From the NCBI RefSeq assembly GCF_019355395.1, contig NZ_CP048829.1, positions 1,639,501 to 1,703,500 of the forward strand: a stretch of 64,000 bases of DNA, written 5' to 3'. Positions 44,501-53,556 of this stretch are shown here, piece after piece (the stretch's first letter is position 1; each line of letters begins with the position of its first letter). The notes under the pieces were generated by a model, which was not told the DNA's origin, searched no databases, and worked only from the letters and a program-made list of their open reading frames with translations. The position numbers were made by a program, and so were the translations under genes. This stretch comes from Chordicoccus furentiruminis. GTDB lineage: Bacteria; Bacillota; Clostridia; Lachnospirales; Lachnospiraceae.

Positions 44501-47500
44501 GAAGGATGAGGCATCTCTTAAGGCCATTATGCAGGAAGCGGCGGCGAATGGAGGAAAGACGTCGCTTACGAATACCGCCAGCTGGAGCGGCGATTCTGCG
44601 GAGGCTTCTGCCACCTATGAATACCCGGGGCTTTCGAAGAAGCTGCTGACGGATCAGTCAAAGCTGAAAACGACGGACGGCACGCAGCCGGTGGCCGCCT
44701 ATGAGATCGATGCCAACCCGGCCGGCGTCCAGATGGGAGATGGCACGACGCTGGTAGTGAGGGATACGATGTCGCCCAATCAGGTGCTGAATCCGCAGTC
44801 GGTGTCCATCACACCGTCCGAGGGCTCTTCCTATCAGGTGGAAAAGGGAGACGACGGCGGACAGGTGCTTACCTTCATGATTCCGGACAAGACGCCGGTG
44901 AAGATCGTGTACAGCGCCACCGTAACCGGAGGCAACGGCTCGCAGACGCTGAAGAATACGGCGGAGCTGGCTGGGTACAAGTCTTCCTCAGAGCACTCGG
45001 CATCCAAGTCGTCGTCCGCTGGCGGATCGGCGACAAATTATGCGGTGACGGTTTTCAAATATGAGGAAGGCGATCTGACCCAAAAGCTCTCAGGCTGTAC
45101 TTTCGAACTGCATATGGCTGATTCGACTGAGGACGCTGCATGGAAAGGCAGCGGTAAACAGTTTACCACCGGCAATGACGGCACCGTGATCGTCGAGTCG
45201 ACGGAAGGATCTGTCTGGGGGCTGAAGCCCGACAGGAACTATTACCTGATCGAAGTCAAGGCTCCGGAAGGTTATCAACTGGATAAGGCAAAGCACTTCT
45301 TCTCGATCAGTGAAGACGGGACGATAGATGAGACCAAAAACGTCTATATGAACGGCGCGACCATCGCGGTTTCTGATAAGAAGGAAGAGCAGACACCGGA
45401 TAATGGCTCGCTGGAGATCGTGAAGACGACCAGCGGAGCAGCGACGCCGGCCGATACGATCTTCACGATCAGCGGACCGAACGGTTATAAGGTCGAAAAG
45501 AAGTACAGCGAGTTCACAGACGGGAAGCTGACGCTGGAAAACCTTCCGGTTGGCGAGTACACCGTGACCGAGGATGCGGGCAGCGCGGCGGTAGAGAATT
45601 ACAGCCTGACGGTGACCGGAAACGGCGGCAAAGCGCAGGTAGCGAAGGACAGGACAGCGGCTGTCACGATCACGAACATGTACAGCCAGGAAGAGGGCTC
45701 GCTGAAGATCGAGAAGACGACCAGCGGAGCCACGACGCCGGCCGGTACGACCTTCACGATCAGCGGACCGAACGGTTATAAGGTCGAAAAGAAGTACAGC
45801 GAGTTCACAGACGGGAAGCTGAAACTGGATAACCTTCCGGTGGGCGAGTATACCGTGACCGAGAATACAGGCAGCGCGGCGGTAGAGAACTACAGTCTGA
45901 GCGTGACCGGAAACGGCGGCAAAGCGCAGGTAGTGAAGGGCGAGACCGCGACCGTCACGATCAAGAACACGTACAGCCAGGAAGTGGGCTCGCTGGAGAT
46001 CGTAAAGACGACCAGCGGAGCCACGACGCCGGCCGGTACGACCTTCACGATCAGCGGACCGAACGGTTATAAGGTCGAAAAGAAGTACAGCGAGTTCACA
46101 GACGGGAAGCTGAAACTGGATAACCTTCCGGTGGGCGAGTATACCGTGACCGAGAATACAGGCAGCGCGGCGGTAGAGAACTACAGTCTGAGCGTGACCG
46201 GAAACGGCGGCAAAGCGCAGGTAGTGAAGGGCGAGACCGTGACCGTCACGATCAAGAACACGTACAGCCAGGAAGTGGGCTCGCTGGAGATCGTAAAGAC
46301 GACCAGCGGAGCAGCGACACCGGCCGATACGACCTTCACGATCAGCGGACCGAACGGTTATAAGGTCGAAAAGAAGTACAGCGAGTTCACAGACGGGAAG
46401 CTGACACTGGAAAACCTTCCGGTGGGCGAGTATACCGTGACCGAGAATACAGACAGCGCGAAAGTGGCGAACTACACGCTGAATGTGACCGGAAACGGCG
46501 GCAAAGCGCAGGTAGTGAAGGGCGAGACCGCGACCGTTTCGATCACGAACACGTACAGCCAGGAAGTGGGCTCGCTGAAGATCGAGAAGACGACCAGCGG
46601 AGCAGCGACACCGGCCGATACGATCTTCACGATCAGCGGACCGAACGGTTATAAGGTCGAAAAGAAGTACAGCGAGTTCACGGACGGAAAGCTGACGCTG
46701 GAAAACCTTCCGGTGGGCGAGTACACCGTGACCGAGAATACGGACAGCGCGAAAGTGGCGAACTACACGCTGAATGTGACCGGAAACGGCGGCAAAGCGC
46801 AGGTAGCGAAGGACAGGACAGCGGCTGTCACGATCACGAACATGTACAGCCAGGAAGAGGGCTCGCTGGAGATCGTAAAGACGACCAGCGGAGCCACGAC
46901 GCCGGCCGGTACGACCTTCACGATCAGCGGACCGAACGGTTATAAGGTTGAAAAGAAGTACAGCGAGTTCACAGACGGGAAGCTGACGCTGGAAAACCTC
47001 CCGGTTGGCGAGTACACCGTGACCGAGGATGCGGGCAGCGCGGCGGTAACAAACTACACGCTGACGGTGAGCGGTGACAACGGAAAGGTGACGACGGTCA
47101 AGAAGGACGAAACCACGACCGTTTCGATCACGAATACGTACAGCAAAGAAGTGGGCTCGCTGGAGATAGAGAAGACGACCAGCGGGGATGTTGCGACGCC
47201 GACCGATACGACCTTTACGATCGCAGGCCCGAATAAGTACTCGAATACGGTCAAGTACAGCGAGTTCACGGACGGAAAGCTGACGCTGGAAAAACTTCCG
47301 GTTGGCGAGTACACCGTGACCGAGAATACGGACAGCGCGAAAGTGGCGAACTACACGCTGAATGTGACCGGAAACGGCGGCAAAGCGCAGGTAGCGAAGG
47401 ACAAGACCGCGACCGTCACGATCAAGAACGAGTATTCAAGGGATAAAGGCTCTCTGAAGATTACCAAGTCTACAGAGGGCGGAGTCAAGACACCGGAGAA

Positions 47501-50500
47501 GACAGAGTTCAAGATCACCGGGCCTGATGGCGTAGACCAGACCTATCATTACAGCGATTTCACCAACGGGGTGCTGATGGTCAACGATCTTCCGACCGGC
47601 ACCTATACCGTGAAAGAACTGACGGATACGGCGGATGTGAAGAACTACACACTGACGGTGACGGGCAATTCGCAGAATGCGGTGGTCACGAAAGACAGCA
47701 CGCCGTCTGTGAAGATCACCAATCATTATGATAAGAAGACCGGCGGTCTGACGGTCAGCAAGACGGTGGTCGGCGGTGATAAGGCGAAGGCGTTCAACTT
47801 TACTGTGACGCTGGACGACAAGACCATCAGCGGCACCTACGGAGGGATGACCTTCGAGAAGGGCGTCGCGACATTCCAGCTGAAAGACGGCGAGGAAAAG
47901 AAGGCGGACGGTCTTCCGTTCGGAACCGGGTATGAAGTGACGGAAGCGCCGGCGGCCGGCTATACACAGGCAGTGACGGGCGAAAAGGGAGCGATTGTCC
48001 CTGACAGCACTCTGACGGCGGCTTTCATCAACACCTATGGAACGAAAGCGGCTTCCGTGGCGCTGGGCGGCGAGAAGACACTGCAGGGCTACCCGGACAA
48101 CGCGAAAAAACCGACTTTCCGGTTTGTGCTGAAGGACAAGGAAAAGACCATCGGGACGGCCACGACGGAGGGCCAGGGGAACTTTACATTTGATACGTTA
48201 ACCTTTGAGAAGGAGGGAACCTACGAGTACACGGTGTCCGAGCAGGCCGGGACGGCAGACGGCATCACATACGACCAGACCGTATACACGGTGACGGTCA
48301 CAGTGACGGACGACAAGGCCGGCCAGCTGACCGCAAAAGCGGCCGTGAAGGATCAGAACGGGAAGGAAGCGGACACAGACGAGCTGAATTTCATCAATAA
48401 GTACAAGGCGGCTCCGGTGGAGGCGACCCTCACGGCCCGGAAGACGCTGAACGGCGCGGTGCCGGCGGACAAGGCGTTCACGTTTACGCTGACGGATGCC
48501 ACGGACGAGGAGCACCTGAAGACGCTGCAGACGGCGGCGAATGACGGAAAGGGTATCGTCACGTTCAAGACCCTGACGTATAACCAGCCGGGTGAGTATC
48601 ATTATCAGATCACGGAGAATACAGCCGCAGTCGGAAGCGTCGTGACGGATCAGCATGTCTGGAACGCGCAGGTCAGCGTCACGGACGACGGAACCGGAAA
48701 ACTGAAGGCAGAGGTGATCTACGGCAAAGACAGAAAGGAAGCGCCGGAATTCAAGAACACCCTGACGCTGAAGACATCCAAGACAGACCTGACGTCCGGA
48801 GCGGAAGTGAAGGGCGCGAAGATTTCGGTGTACAATGCAGATGGCAAGGCTGTGACGAGCTGGACATCGGACGGGACGGAGCATGACTTCGGGCCGTCGC
48901 TCGAGGCGGGCAGGACCTACACGATCGTGGAGGAATGCGCGCCGGCGGGCTACGACTACGTGAACACGATCAACCTGAGCGTCGGCAGGGATGGGAAGAT
49001 GACCGTCACCGGAACGGAAGGCGACTTCACCTATGACGAGAAGACCGGAAAACTGACGATTCAGGATAAGAAACTGGACGTCAAGGTCGACAAGACGGAC
49101 ACCACGGGTGACAAGAAAGTGCCGGGCGCGACGATCGAGGTCGTGGACAAGGAAACCGGCAAGACGGTTGACACCTGGACCTCCGACGGGAAGGGACCGC
49201 ACGACATCGGCGACAAGCTGGAGGCGGGCAAGATCTACACGCTGAAGGAGACGGGAGCGCCGCAGGGCTACGCGTACACGGCTGACGTGACGTTCAAGGT
49301 CGAGAAAGACGGTACGCTGACGGATGAGAACGGGAAGAAGATCGACGGGAAGACCGTTCTGGTGAAGGACGAGGCGCTGACCGTGAAGATCGACAAGACG
49401 GACATCACGGGTGACAAGAAAGTGCCGGGCGCGACGATCGAGGTCGTGGATAAGGAGACCGGCAGGACAGTCGACACCTGGACGTCGGACGGGAAGGGAC
49501 CGCACGACATCAGCGACAAGCTGGAGTCGGGCAGGACCTACACGCTGAAGGAGACGGGCGCGCCGCAGGGCTACGCCTACACGACAGACGTGACGTTCAA
49601 GGTCGAAAAAGACGGCACGCTGACGGATGAGAACGGAAAGAAGATCGACGGGAACACCGTTCTGGTGAAGGACGAGGCGCTGACCGTGAAGATCGACAAG
49701 ACGGACATCACGGGCGACAAGGAAGTGCCGGGCGCGACGATCGAGGTCGTGGAGAAGGAGACCGGCAGGACGGTGGAGACCTGGACCTCTGATGGGAAGG
49801 GACCGCACGGCATCGGCGGCAAGCTGGAGTCGGGCAGGACCTACACGCTGAAGGAGACGGGCGCGCCGCAGGGCTACGCCTACACGACAGACGTGACGTT
49901 CAAGGTCGAAAAAGACGGCACGCTGACGGATGAGAACGGAAAGAAGATCGACGGGAACACCGTTCTGGTGAAGGACGAGGCGCTGACCGTGAAGATCGAC
50001 AAGACGGACATCACGGGCGACAAGGAAGTGCCGGGCGCGACGATTGAGGTTGTGGATAAGGAGACCGGCAGGACAGTCGACACCTGGACGTCGGACGGCA
50101 AGGGACCGCACGACATCGGCGACAAGCTGGAGTCGGGCAGGACCTACACGCTGAAGGAGACGGGCGCGCCGCAGGGCTACGCCTACACGACAGACGTGAC
50201 GTTCAAGGTCGAAAAAGACGGCACGCTGACGGATGAGAACGGAAAGAAGATCGACGGGAACACCGTTCTGGTGAAGGACGAGGCGCTCTCGCTGAAGGTC
50301 AGCAAGACGGACCTGACGTCCGGAGCGGAAGTGAAGGGCGCAAAGATCACGGTGTACGATGTGGATGGCAAGGCCGTGATGAGCTGGACCTCAGACGGGA
50401 CGGAACATGACTTCGGACCGTCGCTGGAAGCGGGCAGGACGTACACGATCGCAGAGGACGGTGCGCCGGCAGGCTACGCTTACGTGAACAAGATCAGCCT

Positions 50501-51059
50501 GAGCGTCGGCCAGGACGGGAAGATGACCGTCACCGGCACGGAAGGCAGCTTCACCTATGACGAGAAGACCGGAGTACTGACAATTCAGGACGAGAAACTG
50601 AATTATCAGGTGGAGAAGGTGGGCCCGGACGGCAAGCCGCTGAGCGGGGCCGTGCTCAAGGCAACCGATTCCGATGGGAAGGAAGTCGACAGATGGACCA
50701 GCGATGGAAAGGCGCATGCGCTGAACACCTCCGCGATGGAGGCCGGCAGAATGTATACGCTGACCGAGGAGACGGCTCCGTCCGGCTACCAGACCATCAG
50801 CCCGATCGGATTTGAGCTGGCGAAGGACGGCAGCCTGATCCTAAACGGCAAGACTTATCCGAACGGCAGCACGATCCGGATCACGGACCAGAAGGTGACG
50901 GTATCGAAGCCGACGACGCCGACGACGCCGACGACAGGGAAGACCGGAAACGTGAAGACCGGCGATACGAGCAACGCCGCGCTGCCGCTGGCGGCCGGAA
51001 GTCTCGCTTTGCTAGCGATAGCGCTGATTCTCTTCGACAGGAAGCGCAGACAGGCGTGA
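41469..51059 (+). CDS. Giant repeat-rich cell-surface protein, 5' end altered by IS30
   Basis: The open frame encodes up to 3196 residues. The native signal peptide survives only as SVLMLTTMNSWVYA-AD after the IS30 end. The frame can open from TTG 41469 inside IS30, which adds the hydrophobic VVVTYILPKILPWIFILF, but no good ribosome site supports it. Next come a Pro/Ala/Glu spacer (residues about 48-144), isopeptide-type beta domains with DUF11-like folds (to about 1310), eight tandem units of 97-98 residues (1313-2090), FctA/Spy0128-like pilin domains, SpaA/Cna-B repeats including four nearly identical 101-residue units, and the tail NVKTGDTSNAALPLAAG with a DRKRRQA end. That tail is a sorting signal with TGD but no LPxTG. 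It is probably an adhesin or fibre protein. Whether it is still secreted is doubtful. Confidence 0.8.
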   Translation: MVVVTYILPKILPWIFILFRCPTSFYNRRSVLMLTTMNSWVYAADSAVEAPAAEPAPAVEATPAAEPAPAVEPAPAEEPAPTETPQETPAVTPAVTPEAEPTEAPSEPAPQADSTKEAVPADSQPQSTASAVSGPESASATPAPTPEVKYVTSFTVTSHNVTVTATTTDAAKFPEGTQLHVDYAAPGSALYQSTIGTVEQSLGIAGDETRSAEGVVYDIYFTYNGNRIEPDDAVSVTMNFASPVASDLPEGSSMENSCVMHVTGGGAENVGASVGTTSEGAVTDASFRSDSFSPYFVGGVRRAPGNTTDTQSGNVSSNLNDFTTSVSIDAKEDASGNYVVEKGVAYKIHLTFQEDDESNGKQFGNPLTYTLPAGFHDIDHSFEDFAITVSNPNGSSYTVSGNKVSLDNGTLTVTFNESDPNWPHLEKARNTQFHLTLKGTFDDSAKELDWGNGKKTSLSVDTSGSLTTVKQANYDRSDGKVHYTVTVTSHGYNTNVIVKDSLTGTALTYDQHVTSSVTGGKVKSQTERGFEYVIPEMTDGQTATLTYAASVNFDALGGGQGTEEQVGNSVVTTSDQQPNSEPVQENWTNKIDYLSISKQAGAASDGTVSGHKTIPWTVTYNADRKGSAAGRTITDSIADTSKNILKYSGDGIKIAVTDASGNVVRTDNVSWANVGVTDPASTSSWHYTIPESDKGKAYQYTVSYTTDADLTSVVTNTSVSNTVQDDKGHNGGASANVEPGPDGKIGVTKTAGSHDNEKISWTVTLTVPKTGLKTAQMIDYLPTQYVAGANLYDEWDAATVKVEGLLDGEDMVQDTAASDQTKAVYTFYQDKAHTMTGLKGGDKVRTIIVTFSTKINQDWLEKADQSYMMTHENKVDFVGNGQTVSSSDKVKVTKREIAKSMDQSQTVTIDGKTYPAWHFVIMMKGAAAEDFDVTDTFDARLRYVKPDETVPGLYIGNAGKLTDADGNPYVWNAPVLSADVEDSKVVFHVTKEDVEKFNDIAELHISYWLIPKDEASLKAIMQEAAANGGKTSLTNTASWSGDSAEASATYEYPGLSKKLLTDQSKLKTTDGTQPVAAYEIDANPAGVQMGDGTTLVVRDTMSPNQVLNPQSVSITPSEGSSYQVEKGDDGGQVLTFMIPDKTPVKIVYSATVTGGNGSQTLKNTAELAGYKSSSEHSASKSSSAGGSATNYAVTVFKYEEGDLTQKLSGCTFELHMADSTEDAAWKGSGKQFTTGNDGTVIVESTEGSVWGLKPDRNYYLIEVKAPEGYQLDKAKHFFSISEDGTIDETKNVYMNGATIAVSDKKEEQTPDNGSLEIVKTTSGAATPADTIFTISGPNGYKVEKKYSEFTDGKLTLENLPVGEYTVTEDAGSAAVENYSLTVTGNGGKAQVAKDRTAAVTITNMYSQEEGSLKIEKTTSGATTPAGTTFTISGPNGYKVEKKYSEFTDGKLKLDNLPVGEYTVTENTGSAAVENYSLSVTGNGGKAQVVKGETATVTIKNTYSQEVGSLEIVKTTSGATTPAGTTFTISGPNGYKVEKKYSEFTDGKLKLDNLPVGEYTVTENTGSAAVENYSLSVTGNGGKAQVVKGETVTVTIKNTYSQEVGSLEIVKTTSGAATPADTTFTISGPNGYKVEKKYSEFTDGKLTLENLPVGEYTVTENTDSAKVANYTLNVTGNGGKAQVVKGETATVSITNTYSQEVGSLKIEKTTSGAATPADTIFTISGPNGYKVEKKYSEFTDGKLTLENLPVGEYTVTENTDSAKVANYTLNVTGNGGKAQVAKDRTAAVTITNMYSQEEGSLEIVKTTSGATTPAGTTFTISGPNGYKVEKKYSEFTDGKLTLENLPVGEYTVTEDAGSAAVTNYTLTVSGDNGKVTTVKKDETTTVSITNTYSKEVGSLEIEKTTSGDVATPTDTTFTIAGPNKYSNTVKYSEFTDGKLTLEKLPVGEYTVTENTDSAKVANYTLNVTGNGGKAQVAKDKTATVTIKNEYSRDKGSLKITKSTEGGVKTPEKTEFKITGPDGVDQTYHYSDFTNGVLMVNDLPTGTYTVKELTDTADVKNYTLTVTGNSQNAVVTKDSTPSVKITNHYDKKTGGLTVSKTVVGGDKAKAFNFTVTLDDKTISGTYGGMTFEKGVATFQLKDGEEKKADGLPFGTGYEVTEAPAAGYTQAVTGEKGAIVPDSTLTAAFINTYGTKAASVALGGEKTLQGYPDNAKKPTFRFVLKDKEKTIGTATTEGQGNFTFDTLTFEKEGTYEYTVSEQAGTADGITYDQTVYTVTVTVTDDKAGQLTAKAAVKDQNGKEADTDELNFINKYKAAPVEATLTARKTLNGAVPADKAFTFTLTDATDEEHLKTLQTAANDGKGIVTFKTLTYNQPGEYHYQITENTAAVGSVVTDQHVWNAQVSVTDDGTGKLKAEVIYGKDRKEAPEFKNTLTLKTSKTDLTSGAEVKGAKISVYNADGKAVTSWTSDGTEHDFGPSLEAGRTYTIVEECAPAGYDYVNTINLSVGRDGKMTVTGTEGDFTYDEKTGKLTIQDKKLDVKVDKTDTTGDKKVPGATIEVVDKETGKTVDTWTSDGKGPHDIGDKLEAGKIYTLKETGAPQGYAYTADVTFKVEKDGTLTDENGKKIDGKTVLVKDEALTVKIDKTDITGDKKVPGATIEVVDKETGRTVDTWTSDGKGPHDISDKLESGRTYTLKETGAPQGYAYTTDVTFKVEKDGTLTDENGKKIDGNTVLVKDEALTVKIDKTDITGDKEVPGATIEVVEKETGRTVETWTSDGKGPHGIGGKLESGRTYTLKETGAPQGYAYTTDVTFKVEKDGTLTDENGKKIDGNTVLVKDEALTVKIDKTDITGDKEVPGATIEVVDKETGRTVDTWTSDGKGPHDIGDKLESGRTYTLKETGAPQGYAYTTDVTFKVEKDGTLTDENGKKIDGNTVLVKDEALSLKVSKTDLTSGAEVKGAKITVYDVDGKAVMSWTSDGTEHDFGPSLEAGRTYTIAEDGAPAGYAYVNKISLSVGQDGKMTVTGTEGSFTYDEKTGVLTIQDEKLNYQVEKVGPDGKPLSGAVLKATDSDGKEVDRWTSDGKAHALNTSAMEAGRMYTLTEETAPSGYQTISPIGFELAKDGSLILNGKTYPNGSTIRITDQKVTVSKPTTPTTPTTGKTGNVKTGDTSNAALPLAAGSLALLAIALILFDRKRRQA
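45405..47740 (+). repeat. Eight tandem 291-294 base repeats in the giant protein gene
   Basis: Units begin with the codons for GSLEIVKTTSG or GSLKIEKTTSG at 45405, 45696, 45987, 46278, 46569, 46860, 47154 and 47448. The first six are nearly identical and mix two sets of variants (TPADTIF/TPAGTTF; AAVENYSL/AKVANYTL), as expected from unequal crossover. The last two have diverged. Each unit ends in ITNxYS or KNxYS before the next. Confidence 0.95.
49071..50282 (+). repeat. Four tandem 303-base SpaA/Cna-B repeats
   Basis: Units start at 49071, 49374, 49677 and 49980, each coding for VKIDKTDITGDKEVPGATIE (first unit VKVDKTDTTGD) through YTLKETGAPQGYAYT. The Lys in KIDKTD and the Glu in LKETGAP are the expected partners of an intramolecular isopeptide bond. 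Diverged relatives flank the array on both sides (from about 48770 and 50283). Confidence 0.93.
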
Positions 51060-51144
51060 TACGGAATCGCTCCGTCTGACGGAGCCTGATAAAGGGCGGA
51101 TGGCGTTCGGCCATTCGCGCCGGATACGGGATGCATTTTATGAA

Positions 51145-51187
51145 GGGACCTTCGGGCGATTGCGATCAGCCTGAAGGTCTCTTTCTA
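51145..51187 (+). terminator. Terminator downstream of the giant protein gene
   Basis: GGGACCTTCGGGC pairs with GCCTGAAGGTCTC (one mismatch and G-U pairs), followed by TTTCT. It is about 90 bases after the stop. Confidence 0.65.
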
Positions 51188-51208
51188 TACATAGAAGTTT
51201 CCTCATAC

Positions 51209-51400
51209 TCACCCCTCAAGCGGATCGTGCCTGGCAACATTGCCATTTTCAATTTCATTGATCCGTTTCTGCAGTTCAGCCGCCTGCGTCGGAGTAAAAC
51301 CACTTTCATCACGCACAGAAAAACGCATGCTCTGCGTGTGAACTGCCTGCCGTACCAAAGCCAATGTCGCGGAGGACTTGGAAAGAACGAACGAGGATTT
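51209..51400 (-). pseudogene. RelB/DinJ-type antitoxin remnant
   Basis: The minus-strand frame ends with SGFTPTQAAELQKRINEIEN followed by GNVARHDPLEG and a stop. It is preceded by SSATLALVRQAVHTQSMRFSV, the pattern of the C-terminal half of RelB/DinJ antitoxins (a helix with RQAV, then MPFSV-like residues). The ribbon-helix-helix N-terminus and start codon are not recognisable, and no toxin gene adjoins it. It is therefore a fragment of a lost toxin-antitoxin pair. Confidence 0.5.
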
Positions 51401-51583
51401 TGAGAATGTAAAATGATGCGAAACAACTGGGAGGATCGGAGTGGATTTTGTTATGACCCGAAACGTTAAGGATTTTCTGCAGAGACGGAAGTGACGACAA
51501 AGAATGTTGAATGTATTGCACCAATAATGGATAATAAGAGTACGGTTTGCAGTGAGATATGACGGATTCTCAGGAGGTGCGAT

Positions 51584-52507
51584 ATGCTGTATGAAGAGAG
51601 TTTTCGATCTGTCAACGGACGCGATGATGTGCAGTACTGGATCTATGTGCCGGCGGCGGAGCCGGCCGGCGTCATTCAGCTGATCCATGGCTTCGGAGAG
51701 CATTCCCGCCGCTATCTCCATATGATTGGGGCTTTTGTCGACGCCGGTTTTATCGTTGCGGCGGATGATCATGTGGGACACGGGAAGACGGCTGTAGTGA
51801 ACAATACGTGGGGCGACTGGGGCCGCGCCGGGTATGAGACGATGGTGAAGGATGAGAAGCAGCTTCACGATCTGACCGCGGCCCGTTTCCCGGATCTCCC
51901 GTATCTGATGTTCGGCCACAGCATGGGTTCCGTGATCACAAGGCAGTACATGGCGCGCTTCGGATCGGATCTGAAGGCGGCGGCCCTGTGCGGTACCTGC
52001 GGAAATTTCCCGACGGATGCGGCCAGGGCGATGCTGCAGCAACTCGTGGAGGAAGGGCATGGCGGCGAGTGCGATCCGAACGCCGGCACGGCGCTGATGG
52101 GCTGGATGTTCGAACGCTGCGGCAAGCCGGTGATCGGCAATGAGTGGATCTGTCAGGACCGGTACGTCCAGATGGACCACGCGAAGGATCCGTTTGATGC
52201 CTTTACCAGGCCGATCTCGAACGAAGCGATGCTCGATTTTGTGCTGATGATCGATGACGTCAAGGGAACCGGCTGGGCTGAGAAGGTTCCCGCGGCGCTG
52301 CCGGTGTACAGCGTCGGAGGTGATCAGGATCCGTTCGGAACCTATGCGTCCGGTCTTTATGAGTGCTCCAACTGGCTGATTGAGACCGGCCACAGCGTCG
52401 AGACCCGGGTGTACGGCGGCTTCCGCCATGAGGTTCACAATGATCCGGCGATCCGTGATGATGTTGAAAAGGGGATCATCACCTTCTTCAGACAGAAGAT
52501 CGGGTAA
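51584..52507 (+). CDS. Alpha/beta hydrolase, monoacylglycerol lipase/lysophospholipase-like
   Basis: This 307-residue hydrolase_4 (serine aminopeptidase S33-like) protein reads AGVIQLIHGFGEHSRRYLHM (oxyanion region) and ADDHVGHGKT. The nucleophile elbow is FGHSMGSVITR, VYSVGGDQDPFG carries the acid, and GGFRHEVHND carries the catalytic His. There is no signal peptide, so it is cytosolic. It likely cleaves small esters such as monoacylglycerols or lysophospholipids. CAGGAGGTG precedes the ATG. Confidence 0.87.
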   Translation: MLYEESFRSVNGRDDVQYWIYVPAAEPAGVIQLIHGFGEHSRRYLHMIGAFVDAGFIVAADDHVGHGKTAVVNNTWGDWGRAGYETMVKDEKQLHDLTAARFPDLPYLMFGHSMGSVITRQYMARFGSDLKAAALCGTCGNFPTDAARAMLQQLVEEGHGGECDPNAGTALMGWMFERCGKPVIGNEWICQDRYVQMDHAKDPFDAFTRPISNEAMLDFVLMIDDVKGTGWAEKVPAALPVYSVGGDQDPFGTYASGLYECSNWLIETGHSVETRVYGGFRHEVHNDPAIRDDVEKGIITFFRQKIG

Positions 52508-52746
52508 GCGGATACCTGGAACGTTTCCACCGGAAACTGCTTCTTGGTGAGAGAAATGAGCTTCTTAATCGGGAAATGCATATCAGCGGGGTCTTTCCGG
52601 TGAACCAAAAGAAATCCGCCCCAATAACTGACCCGATAAATGACCCGATAAAAATACCGGGGCGTGAACGGAAACGTAAACAAAGCTTTTGAACTGGAAA
52701 CATGTAGTGGACTTTACACTCCCGACGGCCAGACGAAGGTGAAAGT

Positions 52747-53337
52747 ATGAAGAACGGGAAGAGCGCGGTTGTATTTCCGGGGATCGGGTATCATACGGAC
52801 AAACCGCTGCTGTATTACGCGAAGAAACTGGCAAGGCAGGCCGGTTATACGGTTCAGGAAATCCGATACGGATCTTTTGAGGACAAAACGAAGATCCGGG
52901 GAAACCGCGAACAGATGGAGCGGGCGTTCGATTCCGCTTATGAGGATGTGAAGGCGCAGCTCGATACGGAGGAGCTTCGCGGCGCGGATGTTCTCTTCAT
53001 TGGGAAAAGCATCGGGACGATCGCGGCGTGCGCCTTTGCGGAGGCATTTCAGATTCCGGCGAGGCAGATTCTTTACACGCCGCTTGAGGATACCTTCCGA
53101 TTCATAACAAAGAAGGGAAGGGCGGACGACTGCATTGCGTTTTTCGGTTCGTCTGACCAGTGGACCGACCCGGAAATCCTCCGCAGGGCGTGTGAGGAGC
53201 GGCGGATGCCGTTTCATGTCTATGAGCACGGCAACCACTCGATCGAGACCGGAGATGTCGATACGGATCTCGGAAATCTCAGAGACGTGATGAGGCATAC
53301 GGCGGCCTTCATCGGGGCGCAGCGCTTCAAGGCATGA
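52747..53337 (+). CDS. Small alpha/beta hydrolase-fold protein
   Basis: This 196-residue cytosolic protein has VVFPGIGYHTDKPLLYYAKK at the N-terminus and LFIGKSIGTIAACAFAE as the elbow, with Ser in GKSIG. LYTPLEDTF and HGNHSIETG follow, the latter supplying a candidate catalytic His. It fits a family of short phosphoglycolate- or alpha/beta-hydrolase-like proteins of unknown substrate. It follows another hydrolase by 240 bases. AAGGTGAAAGT is a modest ribosome site. Confidence 0.72.
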   Translation: MKNGKSAVVFPGIGYHTDKPLLYYAKKLARQAGYTVQEIRYGSFEDKTKIRGNREQMERAFDSAYEDVKAQLDTEELRGADVLFIGKSIGTIAACAFAEAFQIPARQILYTPLEDTFRFITKKGRADDCIAFFGSSDQWTDPEILRRACEERRMPFHVYEHGNHSIETGDVDTDLGNLRDVMRHTAAFIGAQRFKA

Positions 53338-53388
53338 CGGATCTGCCGTATCGGTACAGCCATATCCGGCGAATATAGGATGTCGGAC

Positions 53389-53490
53389 AGCCGGATCGGC
53401 AGCCGAACGGAAAGATCGTGTAAGCGCAGCTGGATCGGCAGCCGAACAGAAAGATTGTGCAAGCGCAGCCGGATCGGCAGCCTGACGGAC
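53389..53490 (+). repeat. Short tandem repeat, 39-base unit
   Basis: AGCCGGATCGGCAGCC starts copies at 53389, 53428 (AGCTGG variant) and 53467 (partial), each 39 bases apart, between the hydrolase gene and the J-domain-like gene. It is not obviously coding. Confidence 0.8.
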
Positions 53491-53556
53491 GGATTGCGGC
53501 CGCTGTTTAGCGGGACGCTCGCAGTTTGACAGACGGTACGGCAAGGGGGGGGGTAA

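Larger units (their letters stand above)
51060..51583. other. Intergenic region with terminator and antitoxin remnant
   Basis: It holds a perfect GCTCCGT/ACGGAGC inverted repeat (51069-51085) without a T-run, a terminator (51145-51187) and a RelB-like remnant on the minus strand (51209-51400). The rest, to the ribosome site CAGGAGG before 51584, shows nothing clear. Confidence 0.5.

Noticed and set aside
48198-50111. A 637-codon minus-strand frame inside the giant surface gene.
   Set aside because: It is an antisense image of the SpaA repeats, repeating with the same 303-base period.
49071-50282. CRISPR-like regular repeats.
   Set aside because: The 303-base units are continuous coding repeats of SpaA domains with no spacers.
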